Assembly (NCBI GenBank): GCA_052380005.1
Contig: JBQTCJ010000020.1
From: Salinarimonas sp052380005
GTDB taxonomy: Bacteria; Pseudomonadota; Alphaproteobacteria; Rhizobiales; Beijerinckiaceae
Length of the DNA stretch: 64,000 nucleotides
Direction: 5' to 3' (one strand)
Under the pieces are notes generated by a model. It searched no databases. It was not told the origin of the DNA and saw only the letters and a program-made list of their open reading frames with translations. A program made the position numbers and the translations under genes. Below, piece by piece: positions 35,620-46,301 of this stretch. How positions within the stretch are numbered: position 1 is the stretch's first letter; every line of letters starts with the position of its first letter.

Positions 35620-36308
35620 GAGCCGTCCTCCGCGGCGCGCCGCGCCCGCTCCGCGTCCGCGGCGTCGAGCATCGCCCGCGCCCGCGCCAGCGCGTCGGCG
35701 GGACCCGCCGTGTCGGCGAAGGCGGCCTCCCCGAGAGCAACGAACTCCGCGCCCGTCCGCGCCAGCGCCGGCACGGCGTCGAGGCTCGGGGCGAAGGCGA
35801 CGCAGGGCGGCTCGAAGATCTCCGCCCACCATGCGGCGCGCTCGAGCACGGTCTCGAGCGCCGGCAGCGAGCCGTCGGCGCGCGGCTCGCCGAAGAGGAC
35901 GTAGTCGACGCCGATCTCCCCCGCCGTCATCGCGTCGTGACGTGTCTTGAGCCCGCCGACGCCGACGACGCGGTCGCTCTCCAGCCGCTCGCGCAGGAAG
36001 CGCGCCTCGGCGAGATCGCGGGCGTGGGCGCCGTCCGCGCCGCCGCGGGTGGCGACGCGGCCGAGATCGATCGCCATCGTCTCCGCGCCGCCACGGCCCT
36101 CGACCGCGACGACGAGCGCCGCCCCGGCCTCCTGGGCGATCGGCGCGAGCGCCTTGACGTGGTTGATCAGGAGACGCTCCTCGCGCAGCGGCAGGCGCAG
36201 CAGCACGGCCGCGGCGGTGCCGTCGCGCATCGCCGCGCGCAGGGTCGGCGCGAAGCCGGCGGGGTCCTCGACGATCGGGGTGACGAGATAGAGGAGGGTG
36301 GGCGTCAC
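35616..36308 (-). CDS. Thiamine-phosphate-synthase-like (ThiE/TenI fold) protein
   Basis: This 230-residue protein starts at a GTG at 36308 with AAGAGG 6 nt upstream. The TIM-barrel pattern of ThiE is visible: YLVTPIVEDP at the start, ALVVAVEGRGG, GGADGAHARDL, VVGVGGLKTRHDA, DYVLFGEP and FVALGEAAF. Several ThiE substrate residues appear changed: the usual D-G-V-H-L-G-Q segment reads DGAHARD, and the usual Gly/Ser phosphate loop is weak. A role in thiazole-pyrimidine coupling is therefore doubtful. It is coupled by a 4-nt overlap to a Sel1-repeat gene, not to thi genes. Confidence 0.75.
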   Translation of the reverse strand: MTPTLLYLVTPIVEDPAGFAPTLRAAMRDGTAAAVLLRLPLREERLLINHVKALAPIAQEAGAALVVAVEGRGGAETMAIDLGRVATRGGADGAHARDLAEARFLRERLESDRVVGVGGLKTRHDAMTAGEIGVDYVLFGEPRADGSLPALETVLERAAWWAEIFEPPCVAFAPSLDAVPALARTGAEFVALGEAAFADTAGPADALARARAMLDAADAERARRAAEDGS

Positions 36309-36425
36309 GTGAGGCCTCTTGCGCTGTGCGCGGGGCGGCCCGGCGGGCCGCGATCGCGGGCTTCATCGCGGGCTTGGCCGTGCGCTCCGCTCGGGCTATG
36401 AGCGAAGCGCCCGCACGGCCCTCTC

Positions 36426-36734
36426 ATGCCGCTCCGCGCCGCTCGGCGCAAGAGCGAGAGGTCGTCAGGAGCGGGCCGCCTCGCCTCGTCGGATACGCCC
36501 GTGCGCAAGCTTCCCGCCCGTTTCGCCCCGATCCTGTTCGCGCTGTTCCTCTCGGGGATCATGTCCTTGATCGTCTCGGGGATCGCGACCGTGCGCGCGG
36601 TCGGCTTCGACGATTTCGTGTTCAAGTGGACGACCGGCTGGCTGTTCGCCTGGGCGGTGGCGTTCCCGGGCGTGTTCACCTTCGCGCCGATCGTGCGCCG
36701 GATCGTCGCCCGGGTGGTCGAGCCGCCCGCGTGA
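36426..36734 (+). CDS. DUF2798 small membrane protein
   Basis: The 102-residue frame carries two hydrophobic helices: PILFALFLSGIMSLIVSGIA, then WLFAWAVAFPGVFTFAP after GFDDFVFKWTTG. It ends APIVRRIVARVV, the DUF2798 pattern. The first 25 residues look non-conserved, so the true start may be the GTG at 36501 (77 residues, the common family size). The function is unknown. Confidence 0.7.
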   Translation: MPLRAARRKSERSSGAGRLASSDTPVRKLPARFAPILFALFLSGIMSLIVSGIATVRAVGFDDFVFKWTTGWLFAWAVAFPGVFTFAPIVRRIVARVVEPPA

Positions 36735-36756
36735 GGGGCCGTTCGCGCCGCGCCGG

Positions 36757-37542
36757 TCAGGTCGCCTCCATCACGGCGCGCTCGACCTCGGCGGCGAGCC
36801 CACGGTCGAGCTCGAGCCGCGCGGCGAGCATGTCGAGATAGGCCCGCTCGGCCGGGTGGTCGGGGACCATCGCGAGCAGCGAGGCGGCGTAGAGCTCCGT
36901 CGCCATCTCCGGCGTGCGTGCGGCGCGCACCACCTTGTCGATGTCGAGGGGGGCGGCGAGCTCGTCCATGACGAAGGCCTTCGCCTCCGCGTCGAGGCCG
37001 AGCTGCTCGATGTGCGCGAAGATGCGCGCCTGCTCCTCGCCGTCGATGTGGCCGTCGGCCTTGGCGCCCTGGATCATGGCGACGAGCACGGCGCGGGCGA
37101 GCGCCTCCTCCCCGCCGGGCGCGTTCGCGGGCGCGAAGCCGCTGTCGGCGGGGGGCGCGAGCAGGGCCGCGCCGCCGGCCGGCATCAGGTGCGTGGCGCC
37201 GTGGCCCGCGGGCTCCGCGACGGGCGCCCCGATCGCAGCCTGACGATTGCGCCAGGCGGCGTAGGCGAGGCCCGCGACCGCGGCGACGCCGCCGATCTTC
37301 AGCGCCGTGCCGGCGGTCTTGCCGGCGAACTTGCGCGCCTTCTTGCTGCCGAGCAGGAGCCCGACGACCCCGCCGGCGAGGCCGCCCTTGAGCAGGTCTC
37401 CGGTTCCGCCGCCCGCGCTGCCGGCGCCGGCGGAACCGCCCCCTTGCCCGAGCATGCGGCGCGCCTGCGCCTCGAGCCCGGAGAGATCTCCCGCGCGGGC
37501 GGAGCCGAGGACCTGGTCGAGGAGCTTCTTCGCGTCGAGCAT
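36757..37542 (-). CDS. DUF533 / TerB-fold inner-membrane protein
   Basis: This 261-residue protein starts MLDAKKLLDQVLGS, a hallmark of DUF533 (YebE-like). A Gly/Ser/Ala-rich segment and a hydrophobic patch (GGVAAVAGLAYAAW) follow. The C-terminal half is a TerB-like helical domain with an acidic loop, KADGHIDGEEQARI. Such loops bind Ca2+ in some TerB proteins. Members respond to envelope stress in enterobacteria; here the role is unknown. It is a single gene between DUF2798 and DUF2254. Confidence 0.85.
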   Translation of the reverse strand: MLDAKKLLDQVLGSARAGDLSGLEAQARRMLGQGGGSAGAGSAGGGTGDLLKGGLAGGVVGLLLGSKKARKFAGKTAGTALKIGGVAAVAGLAYAAWRNRQAAIGAPVAEPAGHGATHLMPAGGAALLAPPADSGFAPANAPGGEEALARAVLVAMIQGAKADGHIDGEEQARIFAHIEQLGLDAEAKAFVMDELAAPLDIDKVVRAARTPEMATELYAASLLAMVPDHPAERAYLDMLAARLELDRGLAAEVERAVMEAT

Positions 37543-37606
37543 GGGGAGCCTTCGGTGATTGGATGCGACGTCCCTCAGATGGGCGCGCGCGAGCGGGGCC
37601 GCAAGC

Positions 37607-38959
37607 TCAGCGCAGGCCGTCCTCGTGGGAGACCGGCTCGTCGCGCGTGAGCGCCGCCAGGGCGGCGTCGCGCCGCGCCTCGATCGCGGCGACGTCGCGC
37701 GGCTCGGCGACGGCGCGCCGCCCGGCCTCCGTGGCGAGATCGACGTGCTCGGCGATGACGGCCTTGCGATCGGGGTCCCGGGCGATCTCCGCGAGCTGCG
37801 CGAGAGTCTCGAGCAGGTGCATCAGAACCGCGGGCTGATCGGCCGCGGCCTGCCGGATCTGGTGGAAGGCGACGTCGACGAGCCCCTCGAAGGTCGAGAC
37901 CGGGGAGATCACCCGAACGACGCCGTCCGTGTCGGGAAAGCCCCGCTCGGCGGAGGGGCGGCTCATCACGGTGGCGATCGACCGCCCCAGCCGGTTGATC
38001 ACCGCGATGCCGGTGAAGGCGTCGTTGAGGCTCGGCGAGAGGGCGCGCAGGCCGATCTCGACGAGCTGGCGGAAGGCGAACTCGAGATCCTGGACGGGCG
38101 TGCGCTCCGGCCCCACGACCACGGCCCGCGCGAACGCATCCTCGAGCGCCGGGGTCAGCGCGTCCGGGGGCGTCACCCAGGCGTGCACGCCCCGCGCGAG
38201 GACGTGATGGCCGGGCCGGTAGGCCAGCTCGACGACGCCCCCCGCCTCGCCTGCCGCGTGCACGAGAAGCCCGTAGTCGATCCCCTGGACGTAGCCGCTC
38301 GCGCGCCCGTGGATCGGCCGGGCGTCGTCGTGCTTCGCGATCGAACGGGGATGCTGCCGCTGCTGCGGGGAGAGGTCCGGCAGGAACTGCTCGATCGTCG
38401 CGTCGAGCTGGTCGCCGACGCGGTTGATCAGGGTGTCCGCCACGATCGAGCGCGCGAGATGGTGGACGTAGAACAGCAGCATCGCCACCGAGGCGAGCAC
38501 GAGCACCGTCGCCCCGGTCACCGCGGCCGCGGCCTCGCGCGCCGCCGCGTCGGGAGTCAGGCCCCTCAGCACGATCAGCAGGTAGACGATGGTGGCGAGG
38601 AAGAGCCCGAGCCCGACCTGCGTGCGTCGATCGCTCATGAAGGTGCGGATAAGCCGGAAGCCGAGCTGGTTCGCCGCCAGCGTGAGCACGACCATCGTGA
38701 TCGAGATGGCGAGCGTCGCCATCGTGATCATGGAGGACAGGAGCGTCGACACGAAGTCCGAGGGGGACGCGGCGGGCGTCTTCAGCAGGCCCCAGGCGTC
38801 GTCTCCCTCGGGCAGCGCGACGCGAAGCAGGACGAGGCCGATGGCCCCGGCGGCGAGCGACATCAGCCCCGGCACGAACCACAGGCTCGACTGGACCGCG
38901 TCCCAGGCGGTGGCGAGCCGGGAGCCGACCGGGTGGAGCGGGCTGCGGTTGCGAGTCAT
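37607..38959 (-). CDS. DUF2254 predicted membrane protein
   Basis: This 450-residue protein has four hydrophobic helices in the first 170 residues (SSLWFVPGLMSLAAGAIGLV; SMITMATLAISITMVVLTL; TQVGLGLFLATIVYLLIVL; VTGATVLVLASVAMLLFYV). A soluble C-terminal domain follows, with QDLEFAFRQLVEIGLRALSPSLNDAFT. The SPSLNDPFTA-type motif and the overall plan define DUF2254. The function is unknown. Confidence 0.87.
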   Translation of the reverse strand: MTRNRSPLHPVGSRLATAWDAVQSSLWFVPGLMSLAAGAIGLVLLRVALPEGDDAWGLLKTPAASPSDFVSTLLSSMITMATLAISITMVVLTLAANQLGFRLIRTFMSDRRTQVGLGLFLATIVYLLIVLRGLTPDAAAREAAAAVTGATVLVLASVAMLLFYVHHLARSIVADTLINRVGDQLDATIEQFLPDLSPQQRQHPRSIAKHDDARPIHGRASGYVQGIDYGLLVHAAGEAGGVVELAYRPGHHVLARGVHAWVTPPDALTPALEDAFARAVVVGPERTPVQDLEFAFRQLVEIGLRALSPSLNDAFTGIAVINRLGRSIATVMSRPSAERGFPDTDGVVRVISPVSTFEGLVDVAFHQIRQAAADQPAVLMHLLETLAQLAEIARDPDRKAVIAEHVDLATEAGRRAVAEPRDVAAIEARRDAALAALTRDEPVSHEDGLR

Positions 38960-39017
38960 GGGATCGGTCTCGGCCGGGGCGAGATCAACGGCCGAGCTCG
39001 CGCCACCGTTCCCAGCC

Positions 39018-39590
39018 TCAGCCGCGGCAATGCGCGCAGGCGCCGGTGATCTCGAGCACCTGCCGGCGCGGCGCGAAGCCCTCCTGGGCCAGCATCTGCC
39101 CCACCGCCTTCGCCAGCGGCGCCGGCGCCAGCTCGTCGACGCCGCCGCAGGCCTCGCAGATCAGGAAGGCGACGAGCTCGTGCGGCGCGTGCGCGTGCGG
39201 GCAGGCCGTGAACGCGTTGCGGCTCGCGAGCTTGTGGGCGAAGCCCTGCTCGATCAGGAAGTCGAGCGCGCGGTAGACCGCGATCGGCGCGAGTCCGCGC
39301 CCGGCCTTGCTCTCGCCGGGGCCGTCTTCCGCGCCACCCGCGTTCAGCGCGTCGAGGATCTCGTAGGCGCCCAGCGGCGCGTGGCTCTCGAGCAGCGCCT
39401 CGAGCACCGCCCGCCGGATCGGCGTGAGCCGCACGCCCCGCTCGGCGCACGCCGCCTCCGCCCCCGCGAGCGCCTCGGGGAGGGCGGCAGCCCGGGCGTG
39501 CGCGTGGGCGCAGGGATGCTCACTCCGGTGGGCACCGGGGTCCGAGGGATCGTGCGGATGCGCGTGGGTATGGTCGTGCTCGTGATCCAT
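39018..39590 (-). CDS. Fur-family regulator, Zur-like, with His-rich N-terminus
   Basis: The 190-residue product starts at ATG 39590. Residues 1-32 are a metal-binding-looking His/Asp run (DHEHDHTHAHPHDPSD and beyond). The winged helix follows with VRLTPIRRAVLEALL and YRALDFLIEQG. The dimerisation domain holds HAPHELVAFLICEACGG and ends CAHCRG, giving two CxxC pairs for the structural zinc. This matches Zur, which represses zinc-uptake genes when zinc is plentiful. The divergent neighbour is an RNA methyltransferase; no zinc-uptake genes are in the window, so Fur-like alternatives remain possible. Confidence 0.82.
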   Translation of the reverse strand: MDHEHDHTHAHPHDPSDPGAHRSEHPCAHAHARAAALPEALAGAEAACAERGVRLTPIRRAVLEALLESHAPLGAYEILDALNAGGAEDGPGESKAGRGLAPIAVYRALDFLIEQGFAHKLASRNAFTACPHAHAPHELVAFLICEACGGVDELAPAPLAKAVGQMLAQEGFAPRRQVLEITGACAHCRG

Positions 39591-39675
39591 GCGTGACGAT
39601 ATAGCATCGCAGCGCCGCCCGCGCCACGCGCGGCCGCATTGCCCGCCCCGCTCCCCCCTGCTAAACCCCGCGGCC

Positions 39676-40560
39676 ATGCGCCACGCGGATCTCCTCATCA
39701 CCGACGGCTGGGACGGCTATCGCCTGCTCGACACGGGCGAGGGGCGCAAGCTCGAGCGGTTCGGCGACGTCGTCATGGACCGGCCCGAGCCGCAGGCGAT
39801 CTGGGCCAAGGGTAATCCAGGCCTCTGGGCGAAGGCGGACGCGGTCTTCGACGCCGCCGAGGAGGCCGAGCAGGGGGCCTGGAAGTTCGCCCGCGGGCGG
39901 CTCGGCGACTGGCCGGTGCCGGTGCGCGACCTCACGATCCTGTGCCGCGCGACCTCGTTCCGCCACGTCGGCATCTTCCCCGAGCAGATCGTGCACTGGG
40001 ACTGGATGGACGCGCGCATCAGGGCCGAGCGGCGCCCGGTCTCGGTGCTCAACCTGTTCGGCTATACCGGTGTCGCGAGCCTCGTCTGCGCGCGCGCGGG
40101 CGCGAAGGTCACGCATGTCGACGCCTCGAAGAAGGCGATCGCCTGGGCCAAGGAGAACCAGTCCGCGTCTGGGCTCGACGCCGAGGGCGTGCGCTGGATC
40201 CTCGACGACGCGGTCAAGTTCGCGCAGCGCGAGATCCGCCGCGGCAACACCTACGACGCGATCCTGCTCGACCCGCCGCGCTACGGACGCGGGCCCAACG
40301 GCGAGGTCTGGCACCTGTTCGAGCACCTGCCGGTGCTGATGGACCTCTCGCGGCAGCTGCTCTCGAACGAGCCGAGCTTCGTCACGCTCACCGCCTATGC
40401 GGTGCGGCTCTCCTTCATGACGCTGCACGAATTGATGCGCGACGCCTTCGGCGCACGGGGCGGGGCGATCGCGTCGGGCGAGCTCGTCACGGTGGACAAG
40501 GCGAACGACCGCCACCTGTCCACCTCGCTCTTCGCGCGCTGGACGCCGGAGGCGCCCTGA
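39676..40560 (+). CDS. Class I SAM-dependent (rRNA) methyltransferase
   Basis: This 294-residue protein starts at ATG 39676, since homologues begin just before the DGWDGYRLLD segment. The SAM-binding motif is VLNLFGYTGVASLVCARAGA, with an acidic strand end in VTHVDASKKAIAWA and the catalytic-type LLDPPRYGRG. This resembles the RlmI/RlmK group of 23S rRNA cytosine methyltransferases without a PUA domain. Its stop overlaps the start of the next RNA methyltransferase gene by 1 nt (TGATG). Confidence 0.87.
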   Translation: MRHADLLITDGWDGYRLLDTGEGRKLERFGDVVMDRPEPQAIWAKGNPGLWAKADAVFDAAEEAEQGAWKFARGRLGDWPVPVRDLTILCRATSFRHVGIFPEQIVHWDWMDARIRAERRPVSVLNLFGYTGVASLVCARAGAKVTHVDASKKAIAWAKENQSASGLDAEGVRWILDDAVKFAQREIRRGNTYDAILLDPPRYGRGPNGEVWHLFEHLPVLMDLSRQLLSNEPSFVTLTAYAVRLSFMTLHELMRDAFGARGGAIASGELVTVDKANDRHLSTSLFARWTPEAP

Positions 40561-41384
40561 TGGCCGACCGCCCGAGGGTGCGCGAGGTCACGAGCCTCTC
40601 CAACGCCACCGTGAAGGAGCTGCGCGCGCTGCACGACCGCAAGGGGCGCCGGGAAAGCGGCCTGTTCCTGGCGGAGGGCGCGCGCACGGCGCTGGAGGCG
40701 CTCGACAATGGGCGCGCCCCCGAGATCCTGGTCTATCACCGCGAGGGACGCGAGCGCGACGTCGTGCGCCGGCTGCGGAACGCCTGCCTCGACGCCGGCG
40801 GCGAGTGCCTCGAGGTCGACGACCAGGTGCTCGCCAAGATCGCGCGCAAGGACAATCCCCAGAGCGTGGTGGCCGCCTTCCGCTGGGCGCGCCGCGGCTT
40901 CGACGCGATCGACCCCGCCGCCGCACGGGTCTTCGTCGCCCTCGACCGGGTGCGTGATCCCGGTAATCTCGGGACGATCGTGCGCACCGCGGACGCGGTG
41001 GGCGCGGGCGGCGTGCTGCTGGTGGGGGAGACCTGCGATCCGGCCTCGGTGGAGGCCGTGCGGGCCTCGATGGGCTCGATCTTCGCGGTGCCGGTCTACG
41101 ATGGGTCGGAGGCGGACTTCCTGGCCCTCGCCGCCCGCTGGCCGGGAAGCGTCGTCGGCACCGCGCTGCCGGCGTCGAAGCACTACCGCCGCGCGGACCT
41201 GCGCGAGCCGATCCTGCTCGTGATGGGCAACGAGCAGGCGGGGGTGACGGACGCGATCGCGGCCGCCTGCACCGACCTCGTGCGGATCCCCATGCAGGGG
41301 CGCGCCGACAGCCTCAACCTCGCGATCGCCACGGCGGTGGCGCTCTACGGCATCGCCGAGCCCGAGGACGGCGCGCTCGCCTGA
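40560..41384 (+). CDS. TrmH/SpoU-family RNA 2'-O-methyltransferase
   Basis: This 274-residue SPOUT methyltransferase has an N-terminal L30e-like substrate domain (LHDRKGRRESGLFLAEG). Its knotted catalytic domain shows motif 1 DRVRDPGNLGTIVRTADAVG, motif 2 LVMGNEQAGV and motif 3 IPMQGRADSLNLAIATAVAL. It methylates a ribose in rRNA or tRNA. It is co-translated with the preceding methyltransferase. Its 3' end overlaps the convergent Cys-cluster gene by 40 bp. Confidence 0.9.
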   Translation: MADRPRVREVTSLSNATVKELRALHDRKGRRESGLFLAEGARTALEALDNGRAPEILVYHREGRERDVVRRLRNACLDAGGECLEVDDQVLAKIARKDNPQSVVAAFRWARRGFDAIDPAAARVFVALDRVRDPGNLGTIVRTADAVGAGGVLLVGETCDPASVEAVRASMGSIFAVPVYDGSEADFLALAARWPGSVVGTALPASKHYRRADLREPILLVMGNEQAGVTDAIAAACTDLVRIPMQGRADSLNLAIATAVALYGIAEPEDGALA

Positions 41385-41932
41385 GGGCGGTGCTCCGCCT
41401 CGAAGCTCGCGATCTCGCGGGGCATGCCCTGCGCGTCCGCGAAGGCGACCATGTCGCGCCGCACGATCTCCTCGTACTGGCGCGGCGTGCGGATCGTCAT
41501 GCGCCGGCCGCGGTCGAAGATCACGAGGGGCATGCCGGCGACGATGCCCGAGCGGAAGATCTCGACGAGCGCCGAGCGCTTCCAGGCGAGCGGCCGGTCG
41601 GGGTCGACGAAGACGACGAGCGCGTTCTCGATCGGGTCCTTGTGGAAGTAGGCGCCGGCGTCCAGCGGATGGGGAATGCGCCGGCGATCGGGGTGGCTCG
41701 TGCGCTGGGCGGTGACGTGGGCGCACTCGTAGGCGCGGCAGGTCTCGGGCCGCCCGGGCGCGCCGAAGATGCCGCAGCCGAGCCCGCCCGCGGCCTGGGC
41801 GGCGATGTGCCCGCAGGGGCGGTACATCGGCTTGTCGAGGGCGTTGATCGCGGGGAGCGTGCAGCAATAGGTGCAGCCGCGGCAGGGAGAGGCCGCGACG
41901 CCGAGCTTCGCCTTGCGCTTCGCTTCGCCCAT
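41345..41932 (-). CDS. YkgJ-type cysteine cluster protein
   Basis: This 195-residue cytoplasmic protein has a Cys pattern likely to bind zinc or an Fe-S cluster: CRGCTYCC near residue 17, then CGH, CGIF, and CRAYEC near residue 65. It is shortly followed by a conserved-looking basic/hydrophobic region. No enzymatic function is established for this family. Its 3' end overlaps the TrmH-like gene on the other strand. Confidence 0.78.
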   Translation of the reverse strand: MGEAKRKAKLGVAASPCRGCTYCCTLPAINALDKPMYRPCGHIAAQAAGGLGCGIFGAPGRPETCRAYECAHVTAQRTSHPDRRRIPHPLDAGAYFHKDPIENALVVFVDPDRPLAWKRSALVEIFRSGIVAGMPLVIFDRGRRMTIRTPRQYEEIVRRDMVAFADAQGMPREIASFEAEHRPQASAPSSGSAMP

Positions 41933-41998
41933 CGGGTTTCCGATCGAACGCGTCGTAAGGGAGGATCACCGCAGTGCCGGGAGGCCGTCTCGGCGCTC

Positions 41999-42064
41999 CT
42001 TCGAGCCGGCTCGCCGCCCGCCCCACCCTCCGGCCTGCGGCCTCCGTCCTCCCCTGCGGGGAGG
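41999..42064. repeat. Partial copy of repeat family A
   Basis: This 66-bp piece matches the inner half and one palindromic end of the 131-bp family A element (49741-49871, 52198-52328) in reverse orientation. It contains GAGCCGGCTCGCC, CCCCACCCTCCGGCCTGCGG and TCCTCCCCTGCGGGGAGG. It lies immediately beside another rearranged copy at 42112, so this locus has had nested or repeated insertion. Confidence 0.7.
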
Positions 42065-42111
42065 TGGCGGTCGGCGGCTTTCATCCACCGGTCGCCACAT
42101 GCGCAAACCCG

Positions 42112-42211
42112 CTTCCTCCCCGCAGGGGAGGAGTCCGCGCGTCAGCGCGGGCGGTGGGGCCGTTCGACCGAGCTGGCGAGCGGCATCCTCGTCCTCCCCT
42201 GCGGGGAGAAG
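42112..42211. repeat. Shortened family A repeat, inverted orientation
   Basis: The left end is the same 21-bp terminal sequence seen at 49741 and 52198 (starting CTTCCTCCCCGCAGG). The interior is in the opposite orientation to those copies (GTCCGCGCG, GCGGGCGGTGGGGCCGTTCG) and is shorter. It ends GTCCTCCCCTGCGGGGAGAAG. It sits between the Cys-cluster gene and grxD, just after the grxD stop on the minus strand. Confidence 0.72.
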
Positions 42212-42215
42212 GCGC

Positions 42216-42551
42216 TTACGCCCCCTGCTTCACCGGCACGCCCTTCTCGGTGAAGAACTGCTGCAGCTCGCCGGACTGGAACATCTCGCGGGTGATGTCG
42301 CAGCCGCCGACGAACTCGCCCTTCACGTAGAGCTGCGGGATCGTGGGCCAGTTGGAATAGTCCTTGATGCCCTGGCGGACGCCCTCGTCGTCGAGGACGT
42401 TGACGCCCTTGTAGGGCACGCCGAGGTAGTTGAGGATCTGGACCACCTGGCCCGAGAATCCGCACATGGGGAACTGGGGCGTGCCCTTCATGAAGAGCAC
42501 GACGTCGTTCCCCTTCACTTCCGCGTCGATCGTCTGGTGCGCGTCGGCCAT
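42216..42551 (-). CDS. grxD: Monothiol glutaredoxin (Grx4 type)
   Basis: This 111-residue protein starts at ATG 42551 with AAGGAGA 6 nt upstream. Its active site is C30-GFS in PMCGFSGQVV, the monothiol signature, followed by WPTIPQLYVKGEFVGGCDI for glutathione contacts. Such glutaredoxins carry and deliver [2Fe-2S] clusters, usually with BolA. The bolA gene lies just upstream on the same strand. Confidence 0.95.
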   Translation of the reverse strand: MADAHQTIDAEVKGNDVVLFMKGTPQFPMCGFSGQVVQILNYLGVPYKGVNVLDDEGVRQGIKDYSNWPTIPQLYVKGEFVGGCDITREMFQSGELQQFFTEKGVPVKQGA

Positions 42552-42607
42552 GATCGTCTCCTTGCTCCGGCGTTCAAGGCGCCGGACCTCGATGTGCGAG
42601 ACCCTCC

Positions 42608-42844
42608 TCAGGTCTCGGCGGGAATTGTGGTGAGGGCGAGCGCGTGCAGCACGCCGCCCATGCGGCCCTGGAGCGCCGCGTAGACCATCTGGTGCTGCTG
42701 GACGCGGCTCTTGCCCTTGAAGGAGGCCGAGGTGACGGTGGCGGCGTAGTGATCGCCGTCGCCGGCGAGATCGCGGATCTCGACATTGGCGTCGGGGATC
42801 GCCTCCTTGATCATGCGCTCGATCTCGCGCGCGTCCATCGGCAT
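42608..42844 (-). CDS. bolA: BolA/IbaG family protein
   Basis: This 78-residue KH-like protein has IERMIKEAIPDANVEIRDLAGDGDHY at its start and the family signature VQQHQMVYAALQGRMGGVLHALAL at its end. BolA proteins form [2Fe-2S]-bridged heterodimers with monothiol glutaredoxins through a conserved His. The gene order purL-bolA-grxD is common in Alphaproteobacteria. It starts 16 bp after purL ends. Confidence 0.93.
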   Translation of the reverse strand: MPMDAREIERMIKEAIPDANVEIRDLAGDGDHYAATVTSASFKGKSRVQQHQMVYAALQGRMGGVLHALALTTIPAET

Positions 42845-42859
42845 CGGGTCGCCTCCCCC

Positions 42860-45088
<2,229 letters not shown>

Positions 45089-45266
45089 GATCGAGGTCCC
45101 GGCTGTCGCGACGGCTGTAGACGCTGGGGCGCTCGGACGCAATCCGGTGCGCCTCCGGCGAGACCTTACCGAACCCTCGAGGGCTGTGCCGTTCCGGCAC
45201 ACGGCTCGATGGCACGCATTTCGCTCGAATGCATCGCAAATGCGTATCGAATCGTGGAGATCATCG
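45089..45266. promoter_or_regulatory. Divergent purL / TadG-like intergenic region
   Basis: This 178-bp region holds a perfect hairpin, TGTGCCG-TTC-CGGCACA (45185-45201). It also has an inverted repeat CGCATTT (45215-45221)/AAATGCG (45238-45244), 23 bp before the TadG-like start. Either could be a regulator site; neither matches a motif I can name. Confidence 0.35.
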
Positions 45267-46286
45267 ATGCAGGCCGTCAACCGTCTCATCGCGGACCGCT
45301 CCGGCGCCACCGCCATCGCCTTCGCGCTGACGATCGTGCCGCTGATCGCGATCGCCGGGGCGGCCGTGGACTACGCCCGCGCGACGAGCGTGAAGGCGGA
45401 CCTGCAGCGCGCCGCCGACGCGACGGCGCTGCATCTCGCCAGGGAGTCGCTGCTGGGGCGTCGCCACGACGCGCAGGCGGTGTTCACCGCCGTGCTGGTG
45501 GAGACCGGCGTCGACGTGCTGGGCACGAGCGCGACCGGCGCCTTCGTCGGGACGCACCGCGTCCAGGTCGACGCCACGGCCGTGGTGCCGATGACGCTCG
45601 CCTCCTTCCTCATGCCGCGGGTCGACGTCGGCGTGACGGCCACCGCCGCGGCGACGCAGCGCACGACCCCCTTCGAGATCGAGCGGGCGAACCTCAGCGT
45701 CGAGGCGGCGGACTACAACGAGCTGCGGGTCTATTGCTATCACGAGCGCCGCAGCGAGCGTCTCGGCGTGATCCACAGCGAGAGCGGCCTGCGCGAGGAC
45801 GGCTTCCTCAAGATCGCCGACAACACCGACGAGGGCGTCGCGGCGGCGCCGCAGACCCTCTCGGTCGAGTGCGGGCCGGGCGAGGCGCTGAGCTATCACC
45901 TCATCAACATCCGCAACGCGCGCACCAGCGCCGCCGCGCGCCGCAACAACGAGCGCTGGGACCACTACACCGACACGACGATGCGCGGCGGCGTCGCGCA
46001 GTACAACACGCAGTACCGCGACTTGATCGAGACGATCCGCTGCCGCACCGCGGAGGAGTGCGAGCCCGGCCACCGGGACTCGATCATCCCGGGCAACGCC
46101 CAGCGCGGCCGCACGCCCGCCGTGAACACGGAGGTCTGCGAGCCGGGCGAGTACATGTACTTCGGCTGGGAGGACCGCCCGCCGCACATCGGCCAGTGGA
46201 CCGACCAGGACTACGACGACATCCGCGTGGTGATGCGCTGCGGCGGCGACGTGCTGGGGCCGATCAGCGTCGCGCTGGTCGAATGA
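45267..46286 (+). CDS. TadE/TadG-like exported protein with Cys-rich C-terminal region
   Basis: The 339-residue product starts at an ATG with TGGAGA upstream. The N-terminus (DRSGATAIAFALTIVPLIAIAGAAVDYARA) is the class of TadE/TadG and Flp pilus pseudopilins, a basic start followed by a membrane helix. Residues up to about 140 follow the TadG plan (LQRAADATALHLARE). From about 150 the sequence is unusual: Cys in RVYCYHER, SVECGPGE, IRCRTAEECEPG, TEVCEPGEY and VVMRCGGD, suggesting disulfide-bonded folds outside the membrane. No tad cluster is nearby, so it is a solitary paralogue of unknown role. Confidence 0.7.
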   Translation: MQAVNRLIADRSGATAIAFALTIVPLIAIAGAAVDYARATSVKADLQRAADATALHLARESLLGRRHDAQAVFTAVLVETGVDVLGTSATGAFVGTHRVQVDATAVVPMTLASFLMPRVDVGVTATAAATQRTTPFEIERANLSVEAADYNELRVYCYHERRSERLGVIHSESGLREDGFLKIADNTDEGVAAAPQTLSVECGPGEALSYHLINIRNARTSAAARRNNERWDHYTDTTMRGGVAQYNTQYRDLIETIRCRTAEECEPGHRDSIIPGNAQRGRTPAVNTEVCEPGEYMYFGWEDRPPHIGQWTDQDYDDIRVVMRCGGDVLGPISVALVE

Positions 46287-46301
46287 GGGCGCGCAGCCGC
46301 A

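Noticed and set aside
39591..39675. Zur box in the zur/methyltransferase intergenic region
   Set aside because: GATATAGCATC is only weakly symmetric and does not fit the TGTTATA-type palindrome well.
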